35,641 bases of DNA from Pseudomonadales bacterium (GTDB lineage: Bacteria; Pseudomonadota; Gammaproteobacteria; Pseudomonadales; Azotimanducaceae), in the NCBI GenBank assembly GCA_028283025.1, contig JAPYNO010000113.1, positions 1 to 35,641 of the forward strand, written 5' to 3'. The stretch's first letter is position 1, and the number at the start of each line of letters is the position of its first letter. A program made the position numbers and the translations under genes. The notes under the pieces are model-generated. The model was not told the DNA's origin. It saw nothing but the letters and a program-made list of their open reading frames with translations, and ran no database searches. Positions 6,901-14,318 of the stretch are shown here, in pieces.

Positions 6901-9900
6901 TCATCTGAGTAGCGCAAGGTCTATAGCACGATTCAGGGCACGCTCGGCAAGCTTGACTACAAGCGGCACTTTGCTCTTGTTCATGCGCATCGGCAGCGCG
7001 CCACGAACAACCGCACGCGCTGATCTCATCACAAGCACATCGCTTGGCGCCTGATCAACGAGCATTCGCTCGGCGAAGTGCGCACGTTCTGGAAAGGGCG
7101 AGACGCCGCCAAGTGAAATCCTCGCAGTTCGGATGCGGCCTTGTCTTACAGCAAGGCTCACCGCCACCGAGGCCAGCGCAAAATCACCGGCCTTGGAGGC
7201 GTGCTTCTCAAACGCGGTACTGCGCGGCGATGCCTTCAAAGGCAACTCGATCGTCGTCAGCATCTCATCAGGCGCGATTTTCGGCTCGCCCGCCCAGCGG
7301 TAGAAGTCGCCTATGGATGTTCGCCGTTCGCCTGATGCCGAGCCAATCACAAGCTCGGCGTCGAGCACATCTAGGAGCGGCGCTAGATCTGACGGGCAAG
7401 GCGCCGCGCACGGCCAAGTTCGCATGATGGCATGGCGCCGATGGTCGCCCGCCACGGCGAAGCAGGGACTGCTCGCACCCTTCAATTTGCGACAAGGAAA
7501 GGCGCTGCGATAGTAGTCGCACTGCTTTTGCTGGCACAGATTGCCGCCAATCGTGGCGAGGCTTCGGATTTGCGGACTGGCGATGTGCGCGACGCATTCG
7601 GCGAGCGATGGAAAAAGCGCGAGCGCCTCGGCGTCACTTTCAAGCGCACGCAAGCTCGTACACGCGCCGATGCGAAGACACTTGTGCGTGCGCGCCACTC
7701 CAATGAGCGCTGGCACGCGCGAGATATCCACCACCAACTCAGGCGACAGAATGCCTTGGCGCATACTAGGTGTGAGATCGGTGCCGCCTGCCTGAATCTT
7801 GGTCGAGACCTCGCTCTTGAGTAAACAGTCCAACACCTCGTCCACATCCTCAGCGAGTAGGTAGGCATGATCTGCGCTGCGGGCAAGCGGCGTGTGCCGA
7901 CGAACGAGCGGCACATTCAAAGTCGTTCGCAAGGCGGCGTCCCGCACATTGCTTGCCTGTGCCCAAGCGAAAGTTGGTATCTGTTCCGGCAATTCCTTTT
8001 TCGATGCGGCGTCCCGCGCGAGCGCATCAAGCACCTTGTCCGGCGTAAAAGGCAAGGTGTCCATGCGAACCCTGGTGGCATGGGCGATCGCGCCTGCAAT
8101 CGCGGCGATGCTCGCATGACCTGCCGATTCGCCGGTCGTCTTGGCACCGAGCGACCCTGCCAGAGATTGCGATGCTACCGGCACAATGTCAATCTCAGGC
8201 GCATCTTCAAAGCGCGGCACCCCAAGGCTCGTAACGCGCGTGATCACCGGCTTGCCAACATCAAAGCGCATGGATTCACCAAATGCCTGCGCAAGCGAGC
8301 GCATCACCCCCTCGCGAACCTCCGCTTCAAAGATTTCGCCGTGTAAGACATGACCAACGTCAAGCGCGACCACAATACGATGCACCCGCACCTGTCCTGT
8401 CAAGGCATCCACTTCGACTTCGGCGGCCTGCGCTGAGACGCTGTGCATTTCGGACAAGTCGCCTTGCGCATCGGGCGCTTGCAACACCGAACGCGGCGCG
8501 CTGCCCGAACTGGCGCACGCGCCGAACTTCGCATGAAGCGCCGCGAGTTCAGGTTCCCCGGCGCCCTCAAGCCGAGCACCCTTGTCATCTGCCTCATTCG
8601 CGTCATCCGCATCATCCGCATCATCCGCATCATTCGCATCGGGCATCGCCGTGCGCAGTTTGGACATGAATGCGCCCGCCGCATCAAGCACCGCGTCCAC
8701 TAGAACAAGCGTCTCATCATAGGGCGCGAGCGCCGACTGGCTTGCTTCGCTGCGCACAAGCCCCGGTACTAGGTCGATCAGCGATTCGCGCACGCCGAGC
8801 GCTCGCGCACAAACGCCCGCGAGCAAGCGATTCTGGCGGGCATCCGCTGTTGCGCGCTCGACGTCAAGTTCAATGCGCCCGTTTGCGCCAAGCGCAAGCG
8901 ACGCTTCGCAGGTGAAGCCTTCGGCGCGCAACATGCCCGCGCTTGGCCAGATCGCGCAAGCTACGCCGACGCCGCGACCAAATGCAAGCGTCTTTCGCTT
9001 CTCGTGCCAGCCGATGCGATCGCGGACAGCCTCAAGGCAAGCGATCATCTCCGAGCCTTCCACATGCCTGCCGAGCGGTGTCACATCGCCGCCCCGATTG
9101 GCTTGTTGCAGGCGATAGTCCAAGGGGTCGATACCAAGTGCTTCGGCGGCTCGGTCCATCTGATCCTCAATCGCCCACAGCAGCTGCGGGGTGCCGAGTG
9201 AAGGATACAGTCCGCCTGCCATGGTGTTGCTATAGGCAACTTGCCAATTACACCGCGCCGAGTGGACGCGATAGAGGCCAGCGGCGACTTGCCGACCCGC
9301 AATCAGATACGCAGGCGCGAGGCCTGCATAGCCGCCAGCATCCACCAGCACGGAAACCGAGCGCGCCAGGATATTGCCCTCGCTATCGAGCGATTGACGC
9401 AGTTCAATGCGCTGCGCGCAATCCAAGCGGCTTGTGATGATGTCTTCATGCGTCGTCAGCATGATCTTGACGGGCTGATTGGTCGCCATTGACAGCGCCG
9501 CCGCAATAGCTGCATGTTCCGGACAATAGGCGCTCGCACTTGGCGTTGCGCCCACGCAAAGCGGCATGATGTGAATCTGCGAGCGATCAAGCCGCAGCAC
9601 TTCCGCAAGCTCCCAACGCACAACAAATGGCGCTTGCGAGACTGTCCAGACACGCAATGTCTCGCTTGCGGCGTCAAAGTGCGCGACGGTGCCGCCTCGC
9701 TCCAAGCGGGCTGGCAGAAGTGCATGTGCCGCGTAGCGGCCTTCAATGGTCATCGTCGCGCGCGCTTCTGCCGCATCCACATCGCCAAGGTCGCGGTTGA
9801 ATTTGAGCGCAAGATTTTTACCGAGCACGCCGCCCGGCCCGGCGTTGATCTGCGGGAAGTGCCGTTTCAAAGTACGCTCAGACGACTCCGCAGAAGCGAG

Positions 9901-10299
9901 CGATGCGTAGTACACATCAATATCGGCAAGCGCCGCCTGCGCCGTGCTGGCATCAACCGCTGCCACCGCTGCGATTTCTTCACCGTAAAAGCGCACCTTG
10001 CCGTCAGCCAGGACACGACGGTCCGAATAGCGCGGCATGTGTACATATTTGAGGCTGGCGAGATCGCGACTAGTGAGCACCGCGCGCACGCCTTCCCGCG
10101 CCGCCGCCTTGGCCGTGTCAATGGACAAGATGCTGGCGTGTGCGCATGGTGCGCGCAAAATCGCGCCATGCAGCATGTCGGGCAGCGCAATGTCGTCGGC
10201 ATAGCGCGCCTCGCCGCGCACCTTGGCCTCGCGGCTTATGCGTTCTTGTGTGTCCTCGTTACGCAGTGTGTCCTCGTTACGCATCATGTCGTTATGCAT
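6901..10299 (-). CDS. Molybdenum hydroxylase: Mo-binding and FAD-binding subunits fused
   Basis: A single frame joins the xanthine-dehydrogenase-type molybdopterin subunit (to about residue 790, counted from a TTG at 10320) with an FAD subunit (about 803-1139). In the Mo part the catalytic Glu731 lies in AKTTGESAG and the C-terminal LPFTPDKVL is typical, but the usual GGGFG motif is degenerate (CVGATPSASAY). The FAD part has QAGGTDL (842-848) and ATIGGNLCQQKQC, then Cys929, 934, 943, 953, 971 and 975. This resembles PaoB and 4-hydroxybenzoyl-CoA reductase beta subunits, in which a loop binds a 4Fe-4S cluster. The substrate is probably an aldehyde or N-heterocycle; it cannot be fixed. ATG 10299 (1132 residues) is preferred over TTG 10320, and later ATGs at 10287/10284 are possible. 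The electron-transfer partner is the 2Fe-2S gene at 11742-11254. Confidence 0.85.
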   Translation of the reverse strand: MHNDMMRNEDTLRNEDTQERISREAKVRGEARYADDIALPDMLHGAILRAPCAHASILSIDTAKAAAREGVRAVLTSRDLASLKYVHMPRYSDRRVLADGKVRFYGEEIAAVAAVDASTAQAALADIDVYYASLASAESSERTLKRHFPQINAGPGGVLGKNLALKFNRDLGDVDAAEARATMTIEGRYAAHALLPARLERGGTVAHFDAASETLRVWTVSQAPFVVRWELAEVLRLDRSQIHIMPLCVGATPSASAYCPEHAAIAAALSMATNQPVKIMLTTHEDIITSRLDCAQRIELRQSLDSEGNILARSVSVLVDAGGYAGLAPAYLIAGRQVAAGLYRVHSARCNWQVAYSNTMAGGLYPSLGTPQLLWAIEDQMDRAAEALGIDPLDYRLQQANRGGDVTPLGRHVEGSEMIACLEAVRDRIGWHEKRKTLAFGRGVGVACAIWPSAGMLRAEGFTCEASLALGANGRIELDVERATADARQNRLLAGVCARALGVRESLIDLVPGLVRSEASQSALAPYDETLVLVDAVLDAAGAFMSKLRTAMPDANDADDADDADDANEADDKGARLEGAGEPELAALHAKFGACASSGSAPRSVLQAPDAQGDLSEMHSVSAQAAEVEVDALTGQVRVHRIVVALDVGHVLHGEIFEAEVREGVMRSLAQAFGESMRFDVGKPVITRVTSLGVPRFEDAPEIDIVPVASQSLAGSLGAKTTGESAGHASIAAIAGAIAHATRVRMDTLPFTPDKVLDALARDAASKKELPEQIPTFAWAQASNVRDAALRTTLNVPLVRRHTPLARSADHAYLLAEDVDEVLDCLLKSEVSTKIQAGGTDLTPSMRQGILSPELVVDISRVPALIGVARTHKCLRIGACTSLRALESDAEALALFPSLAECVAHIASPQIRSLATIGGNLCQQKQCDYYRSAFPCRKLKGASSPCFAVAGDHRRHAIMRTWPCAAPCPSDLAPLLDVLDAELVIGSASGERRTSIGDFYRWAGEPKIAPDEMLTTIELPLKASPRSTAFEKHASKAGDFALASVAVSLAVRQGRIRTARISLGGVSPFPERAHFAERMLVDQAPSDVLVMRSARAVVRGALPMRMNKSKVPLVVKLAERALNRAIDLALLR
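8595..8639. repeat. Five tandem 9-bp units inside the hydroxylase gene
   Basis: Five near-identical units (CATCCGCAT with minor variants) run head to tail. On the minus strand they encode an Asp/Ala tract (DANDADDADDADDAN) in a variable loop of the Mo subunit. It is a coding minisatellite whose unit length keeps frame, so copy-number change would lengthen or shorten an acidic linker without a frameshift. Confidence 0.9.
10249..10284. repeat. Two tandem 18-bp units at the hydroxylase N-terminus
   Basis: TGTGTCCTCGTTACGCA occurs twice, 18 bp apart. On the minus strand it encodes RNEDTL RNEDT directly after the candidate starts. The duplication keeps frame and affects non-conserved residues, which suggests that the N-terminus before the repeat is recent or dispensable. 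Confidence 0.85.
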
Positions 10300-10331
10300 T
10301 ATGTTACTGCGCGTCCTCAAGCGTCATAGCG

Positions 10332-10353
10332 TTCAATTTGATGGAGCACTAGG
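10332..10353 (+). repeat. Copy A of a 22-bp sequence shared with the tetR upstream region
   Basis: TTCAATTTGATGGAGCACTA followed by GG differs in one base from the minus-strand sequence at 34689-34668. It lies between the divergent hydroxylase gene and the antitoxin-like gene at 10400. It is followed by an AT-rich stretch containing TTGATA (10355-10360). It could be an operator or a mobile-element edge. It is not palindromic. Confidence 0.7.
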
Positions 10354-10371
10354 TTTGATAAAATGACAGTA

Positions 10372-10381
10372 TAGATATCTA
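10372..10381. promoter_or_regulatory. Perfect 10-bp palindrome before the first antitoxin-like gene
   Basis: TAGATATCTA ends 18 bp before ATG 10400, inside very AT-rich sequence. Its position fits an operator for self-repression, as is common for antitoxins, but a palindrome this short in AT-rich DNA may be chance. Confidence 0.3.
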
Positions 10382-10399
10382 AATAATATAGTTATAAAT

Positions 10400-10672
10400 A
10401 TGCAGGAACAGAATCGACCCTCGAACGATGAATGGCGAAAGCTACTTCCAACGGAAGAGGAATGGGATGAGCGTCTTCGTGAAACACACTATGTCGATGA
10501 TGAGACAGGAGAGGTACTTGGTCCGAAACCAAGGCTATCTCAAGTGCTTTGTAAGATGGGTATTGATTGGGATAGACCGTCTGACATGACTGTCTGGGAT
10601 TATGCCAATGAGCTATTTGATGTGATGGAAGCAGAACGCAGACACGAGCGAGAAGCAGAGCAAGACCGCTGA
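10400..10672 (+). CDS. Small acidic antitoxin-like protein (module 1)
   Basis: The protein has 90 residues and is acidic. It is related to the protein at 23862-24137: both share N-D/E-WRKLL-x-T-x-EE near residues 9-22, a D-x(3)-G-x-(V/I)-L segment around residue 34-40, and GIDW near residues 54-57. The C-terminal third is highly charged and helical-looking (AERRHEREAEQD). In both places the gene immediately precedes a PIN-like gene, which suggests an antitoxin or partner role; this is inference from arrangement and size. The start ATG 10400 has no strong ribosome-binding site. AT content and codon use differ sharply from flanking hydroxylase genes, which run the other way, so the module looks inserted. 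I recognise no named family. Confidence 0.7.
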   Translation: MQEQNRPSNDEWRKLLPTEEEWDERLRETHYVDDETGEVLGPKPRLSQVLCKMGIDWDRPSDMTVWDYANELFDVMEAERRHEREAEQDR

Positions 10673-10673
10673 C

Positions 10674-11208
10674 ATGTTTGCGCTCGATACAAATTTGTTA
10701 ATGTATCCAGGCCCAAGACGACTATTATCCGGCATTGCATTAGATACTGATCAATCAGTCGGTGTTCTACCTGTTGTACAGCAAGAGATGGTGGATAACC
10801 GAAAAATTGCGATAGCAGAAACCCGTCGCTGGAAAAATAAAATCCGTCGAGCAGGCGTGACATCTATCATTGACGAAGACCTCGTTATTGAAATGATTCA
10901 GCCTGTTGTCAAAGACTGGTTTCAAAATGTATTTTTTGAATACGCTCAACGCTGTGGGTCGTTCGAGGTTTGATGAAGAACACATGGGATTGAATACTTT
11001 GATATCAAAACTCAAGGCACGGTTAGATACCGATGAAACGTTCCAAGATACTTTTGAGCAGGCAATTCAAAAGCACATAAAAATTCGACGACAAGTGATG
11101 GAAATTGAACATGCCCTAGTTCAGCGTGTGAACAAGCAAATTCTTCCATATGAACAATCGCTCACACATGATCTTCAACAGACAAACACAGCATTGGGAA
11201 AAAGTTGA
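10674..11208 (+). pseudogene. PIN-like nuclease gene with internal deletion and frameshift (module 1)
   Basis: The first 90 or so codons (ATG 10674, one base after the partner stop) match the N-terminus of the intact PIN gene at 24121: MFALDTNLLMYPGPRRLLSG against AFAVDTNLLVYPTSRRLLHG, followed by a similar helix pair ending WFQNVF. The frame then stops at 10971-10973. From about 10930 a second frame continues with sequence resembling residues about 218-295 of the intact protein (FLNTLNAVGRSRFDEEHMGL and the long charged helix after it). Roughly 120 codons between them are absent, including the segment that carries the third and fourth acidic PIN residues. The junction lies near a run of six T. 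A nuclease is unlikely to be made; the partner gene remains intact. Confidence 0.75.
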
Positions 11209-11253
11209 CGTCTCACAGGCCGGATAACTCCGCCACCCCCACGCCCAATCGCG

Positions 11254-11742
11254 CTAAGAATCCCTTTCAATTTGCGTGCGCTCTGAGAACGCTTCAACAA
11301 CCTCGACCACAGCCTCAAACGCCCCGCATGCGCACAGGTTGCCGCGCAATCCACGCTGGATGTCTTGACGTGTGAGCGGCGCTTTGCTCGACAAGAGCGC
11401 CACCGCCGCCATGATCATGCCGGGCGTACAAAAGCCGCAGGCGATCGCGCCTTTGTCGAGGAACGCCTGCTGCAACGGATGCAGCTGACCGCCCTTGGAA
11501 AGCCCTTCGATTGTGACCACGCGCCGCCCTTGACACGCGCCGAGCATCACAAGGCACGCGCACACGGGCGCATCGTCAAGCAGCACCGTGCAAGCACCGC
11601 ATTCGCCGGTTTCGCAGCCGCGCTTGCTGCCTGTGAGATGAAGCTGGTCGCGCAGCACATCGAGCAGGCTGCATTGACCTCGCGCTTCGATTCGAAACGG
11701 AGTGCCGTTGATCTCAAGCTCAAACTCGCCGGGCATGATCAC
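11254..11742 (-). CDS. Molybdenum hydroxylase 2Fe-2S subunit
   Basis: The protein has 162 residues, the standard size for the small iron-sulphur subunit (CoxS/PaoA-like) that passes electrons from the Mo centre to FAD. The plant-ferredoxin cluster uses Cys43, Cys48, Cys51 and Cys63 (CETGECGACTV), and the alpha-helical cluster uses Cys102, Cys105, Cys137 and Cys139 (ACGFCTPG and GNLCACGAF). No Tat signal is present, unlike periplasmic PaoA, so the enzyme is probably cytoplasmic. GTG 11742 is preferred because AAGGA stands five bases upstream; ATG 11736 in frame is the alternative. It follows the M14 gene by 19 bp. The Mo-FAD gene lies on the same strand but is separated from it by the inserted PIN module. 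Confidence 0.93.
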   Translation of the reverse strand: MIMPGEFELEINGTPFRIEARGQCSLLDVLRDQLHLTGSKRGCETGECGACTVLLDDAPVCACLVMLGACQGRRVVTIEGLSKGGQLHPLQQAFLDKGAIACGFCTPGMIMAAVALLSSKAPLTRQDIQRGLRGNLCACGAFEAVVEVVEAFSERTQIERDS

Positions 11743-11761
11743 GCACGTCCTTCATTCGCTG

Positions 11762-12808
11762 TCATTCAATGGGTTCCATGAAATGGCACAGGCAATCTTG
11801 GCGGATGCTCTCGTGGTTCGTTGTGAACATGGAGAACGTCGTATCGCGGCTGAGCCGCACTGTCTTGCCGTCCACGTCAAAAAACCCGTCAAAATCGAGC
11901 TCGCCCTGCCTTCCGGTGATAGAGAGCGGCGGCAAGCCATCTTCGCCTGCGGTCTCCTGAGCGAGCCAAGCGAACGGCGTGCCTTGCTCGATGCGCTCGA
12001 AATTTCGCGCCTCAAGTTCAGAGCGAATCCGAATATCCGCACATTTGGAAGCAGACTCACCGATAAACGCAAAGCTTCGATTGCGCGAAATTTCCACTCT
12101 CGCAAGCGTGCGAAACAGCGCAACGCCGCTGCCATCGTCAACTTCAACGGCATCAAGGGAGTCGATTTCAAGCAGCGTGCGCAGCAGCTTGGCAGCGCGC
12201 ACGACTGCGGCGCGATCGCCAGCCTGGCCAGCCTCAAGCGTCACGGCAGGACAGAACTCGGCAAATGCCGCTGTTTGGATGCTCTCGGGATGGTCAACAT
12301 GGACAGCGACCGGTGAAAACAAGGACGCCACGCGAAGCGTGTACCAGTCAAGCCTTGCCACGCACACATGAAGCGGATTGACGCCACTATTGTTATGTAT
12401 GTCAATCGCGGCGAAACAGCCATCGCACGCCATGCGCCGCGTGACTTCGCGAGCGGCCACTGCGAGCGGATGGTCAAGTGCTGCGCTCGCAGCGCCATGC
12501 CAGACGCGATTGAAGTCGGGCTGATCGTCAAGGTGTCGAAGCGCGTGCGCAGCCGCCCGTGGATTGCCGATCAAAAGACGCAGGCTACGACGAGGCGCCG
12601 CCTCGCCGAGCGTCCGCAGCACGCTACGCACGGCATCCCAGCCGCCTACTTCATCACCGTGCACGAGCACCGATACGAACAATGGCGGCTCGCGACGCCC
12701 GCGGATTTCAATCAGCGTCGGCCCCGATAATGACGCACCGAGGGCCTCAGCCGACAAGTCAAGAAACCCGCTCGGCAAGGAGTACAACACAGCAAGCCTA
12801 TCCGTCAT
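11762..12808 (-). CDS. M14-family zinc carboxypeptidase / succinylglutamate desuccinylase-aspartoacylase-like
   Basis: The protein has 348 residues with the M14 (AstE/AspA-like) zinc site: His50 and Glu53 in LVHGDEVGG, and His138 in AIDIHNNSG. Asn82 in GNPRA and the DFNRVW segment (98-103) are probable substrate contacts, and Glu192 in TLEAGQAG is the likely catalytic base. The family removes acyl groups from amino acids or C-terminal residues from peptides. The exact substrate is unknown, but the neighbouring ligase suggests a gamma-glutamyl or N-acyl compound. ATG 12808 has AAAGG upstream and lies 9 bp after the ligase stop, so the two are almost certainly cotranscribed. No signal peptide is seen, so it is probably cytoplasmic. 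Confidence 0.85.
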   Translation of the reverse strand: MTDRLAVLYSLPSGFLDLSAEALGASLSGPTLIEIRGRREPPLFVSVLVHGDEVGGWDAVRSVLRTLGEAAPRRSLRLLIGNPRAAAHALRHLDDQPDFNRVWHGAASAALDHPLAVAAREVTRRMACDGCFAAIDIHNNSGVNPLHVCVARLDWYTLRVASLFSPVAVHVDHPESIQTAAFAEFCPAVTLEAGQAGDRAAVVRAAKLLRTLLEIDSLDAVEVDDGSGVALFRTLARVEISRNRSFAFIGESASKCADIRIRSELEARNFERIEQGTPFAWLAQETAGEDGLPPLSITGRQGELDFDGFFDVDGKTVRLSRDTTFSMFTTNHESIRQDCLCHFMEPIE

Positions 12809-12817
12809 GCGCGGCCT

Positions 12818-14266
12818 TTAGATGCGCCATTGATACACAGGCGCGCCTTCCGTCTGCCGATCAAGATAGGCGAGCACGAGGCGCTCGTAATGATCGCCGT
12901 GCTTGGCGAGCCATGCACGCATGAAATGAGCACCTGTCTGTGCCAATTCCACGCGCCGCGCTACGATATGGAGGAACTCCTGCACTTCTGATTCAGGGAT
13001 GTTCTGGCTCAAGAGCCCAAGGCGAGCGCGTGGCAATAGCTCACGCAGTATCAGGTCCTTGAGATGCGCTCCCTCACCACCGCGCCAATGCACCTCGGCA
13101 TCTATGCCGTGTCGCGCGGCGCGGTAGAAATTCCGCTTCGCCGCCGCAAATGGAATTTCGTCACGCAACGCCTCGATTTCCTCGGCAAAGTTCAAGACGA
13201 GGCCGTAGAAGAACGCGGCGTTCGCGATGTTGTCGATCAAACTCGGCCCGGCGGGAATGACTCGGTGCTCTAGGCGCAGGTGCGGCGTGCCATCATAGTC
13301 GAAGCCAACGAGCGGTCGATTCCAGCGCCAGATCGTGCCGTTGTGCAGGCGCAGGTGCGCAAAGCGACTCGGCGCGGCGTCGTCAACCTGAGGGATCAAG
13401 GGCTGATACGCCGCTAAATTCTCCTCGAATACCTCAAATAAGGACTGCTGCACATAGCCTGAGCCAAAGGTCACATGCTTGAATCCGTCCGCGCCGACAT
13501 CCACCGATTGCTCGAACACAGGGATGCGCGTCTCCATCCACAACTGCTTGCCAAGGAACATGGGCGAGTTGGTGGCGGCGCCGACGCACGCCGCCGAAGC
13601 CAAGAGCGACGCATTGTAGAGCGCCGCGGCGTGTTCCGGCTGCACTTGCAGATGCACCTGAAACGAGGTCGCCGCAGCTTCAAGCAGCACGTTCGGATGC
13701 GTGCGCTGCAAGCGCGTCAAGCCGCTGATGTCTATTTGAAAAGGCGCGCCGCCGCGCCGCTCAAGCACTTGCTCGTTGAGCGCGGCGAATCGCGTCATGC
13801 CAGACATATTGCCTGTGTGCAGATCATCCACGCTGATCGTCGGCAATATGCCGATCTGTAGCAAATGGACATCAATCATGCGCGCGCAGTTCACGCACTT
13901 CGTCCAGGTCGCTCGCAGCTCATCGTGCAGCCGCGAGAAGCTCTTGCCTTGCAAGCTCGTCGGCGAGCCGTTGATCTCAACGTTGAATTTAGCGAGTTCC
14001 GGCACCACAAGGCCGTGCTTGAGCCGCTCTAGGAACACAGCGTTGTCAGGATGCGCCCTACCCTCGCCATCGACGAGCCATGCTTCGAGTTCGAATCCGG
14101 CGACATGCTCGCGCTGACTCAAGCCGCGGTTCTCGAAGAGATAACGGAGCAATGCCGTTTCCTCACGCAAGCGCTCAGCAAACATCGCGAAATCCGCTTC
14201 GGCAAAGCTGCGCGTCCGTATTTCCTCGCCCACAGGGAACTGACCGCATGAAGAAACGAGGCGCAT
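12818..14266 (-). CDS. GCS2-family glutamate-cysteine ligase / carboxylate-amine ligase
   Basis: The protein has 482 residues of the ATP-dependent glutamate-cysteine ligase type 2 family, which couples a glutamate gamma-carboxyl to an amine. Recognisable parts are HVAGFELEAWLVD (54-66; the FELE is a metal/ATP-binding strand), ELAKFNVEINGSP (90-102), the Gln/His-rich FQVHLQVQPEHAA strand, and LEHRVIPAGPSLIDNIAN near residue 345. It may make gamma-glutamylcysteine for glutathione, but many family members act on other amines. Pairing with the M14 hydrolase suggests a make-and-break pair. ATG 14266 is chosen; a GTG at codon 12 is possible. It diverges from the cyclase gene across a 52-bp gap that must hold both promoters. 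Confidence 0.82.
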   Translation of the reverse strand: MRLVSSCGQFPVGEEIRTRSFAEADFAMFAERLREETALLRYLFENRGLSQREHVAGFELEAWLVDGEGRAHPDNAVFLERLKHGLVVPELAKFNVEINGSPTSLQGKSFSRLHDELRATWTKCVNCARMIDVHLLQIGILPTISVDDLHTGNMSGMTRFAALNEQVLERRGGAPFQIDISGLTRLQRTHPNVLLEAAATSFQVHLQVQPEHAAALYNASLLASAACVGAATNSPMFLGKQLWMETRIPVFEQSVDVGADGFKHVTFGSGYVQQSLFEVFEENLAAYQPLIPQVDDAAPSRFAHLRLHNGTIWRWNRPLVGFDYDGTPHLRLEHRVIPAGPSLIDNIANAAFFYGLVLNFAEEIEALRDEIPFAAAKRNFYRAARHGIDAEVHWRGGEGAHLKDLILRELLPRARLGLLSQNIPESEVQEFLHIVARRVELAQTGAHFMRAWLAKHGDHYERLVLAYLDRQTEGAPVYQWRI

Positions 14267-14318
14267 TATCCGCTATGTACAATGCCCAGAACAGTTTTAT
14301 TTACGGGAGTGTTCCATC

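Noticed and set aside
8581-8640. CRISPR array
   Set aside because: The repeats are 9 bp with no spacers and lie inside a reading frame.
8400-8687. Frame with repeated MMRMMRM residues on the minus strand
   Set aside because: It is the out-of-frame reading of the 9-bp coding repeat inside the hydroxylase gene.
9514-10329. A 271-codon plus-strand frame opposite the hydroxylase gene
   Set aside because: It is His/Arg/Cys-rich, family-free sequence antisense to a well-supported gene; long antisense frames are expected in GC-rich coding DNA.
10906-11208. An independent small protein gene
   Set aside because: Its sequence corresponds to the C-terminal helices of the PIN protein at 24121-25029, so it is the displaced end of the broken PIN gene.
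10330-11253. Insertion sequence with transposase
   Set aside because: No transposase-like protein and no terminal inverted repeats or target duplications could be found at either edge of the AT-rich module.
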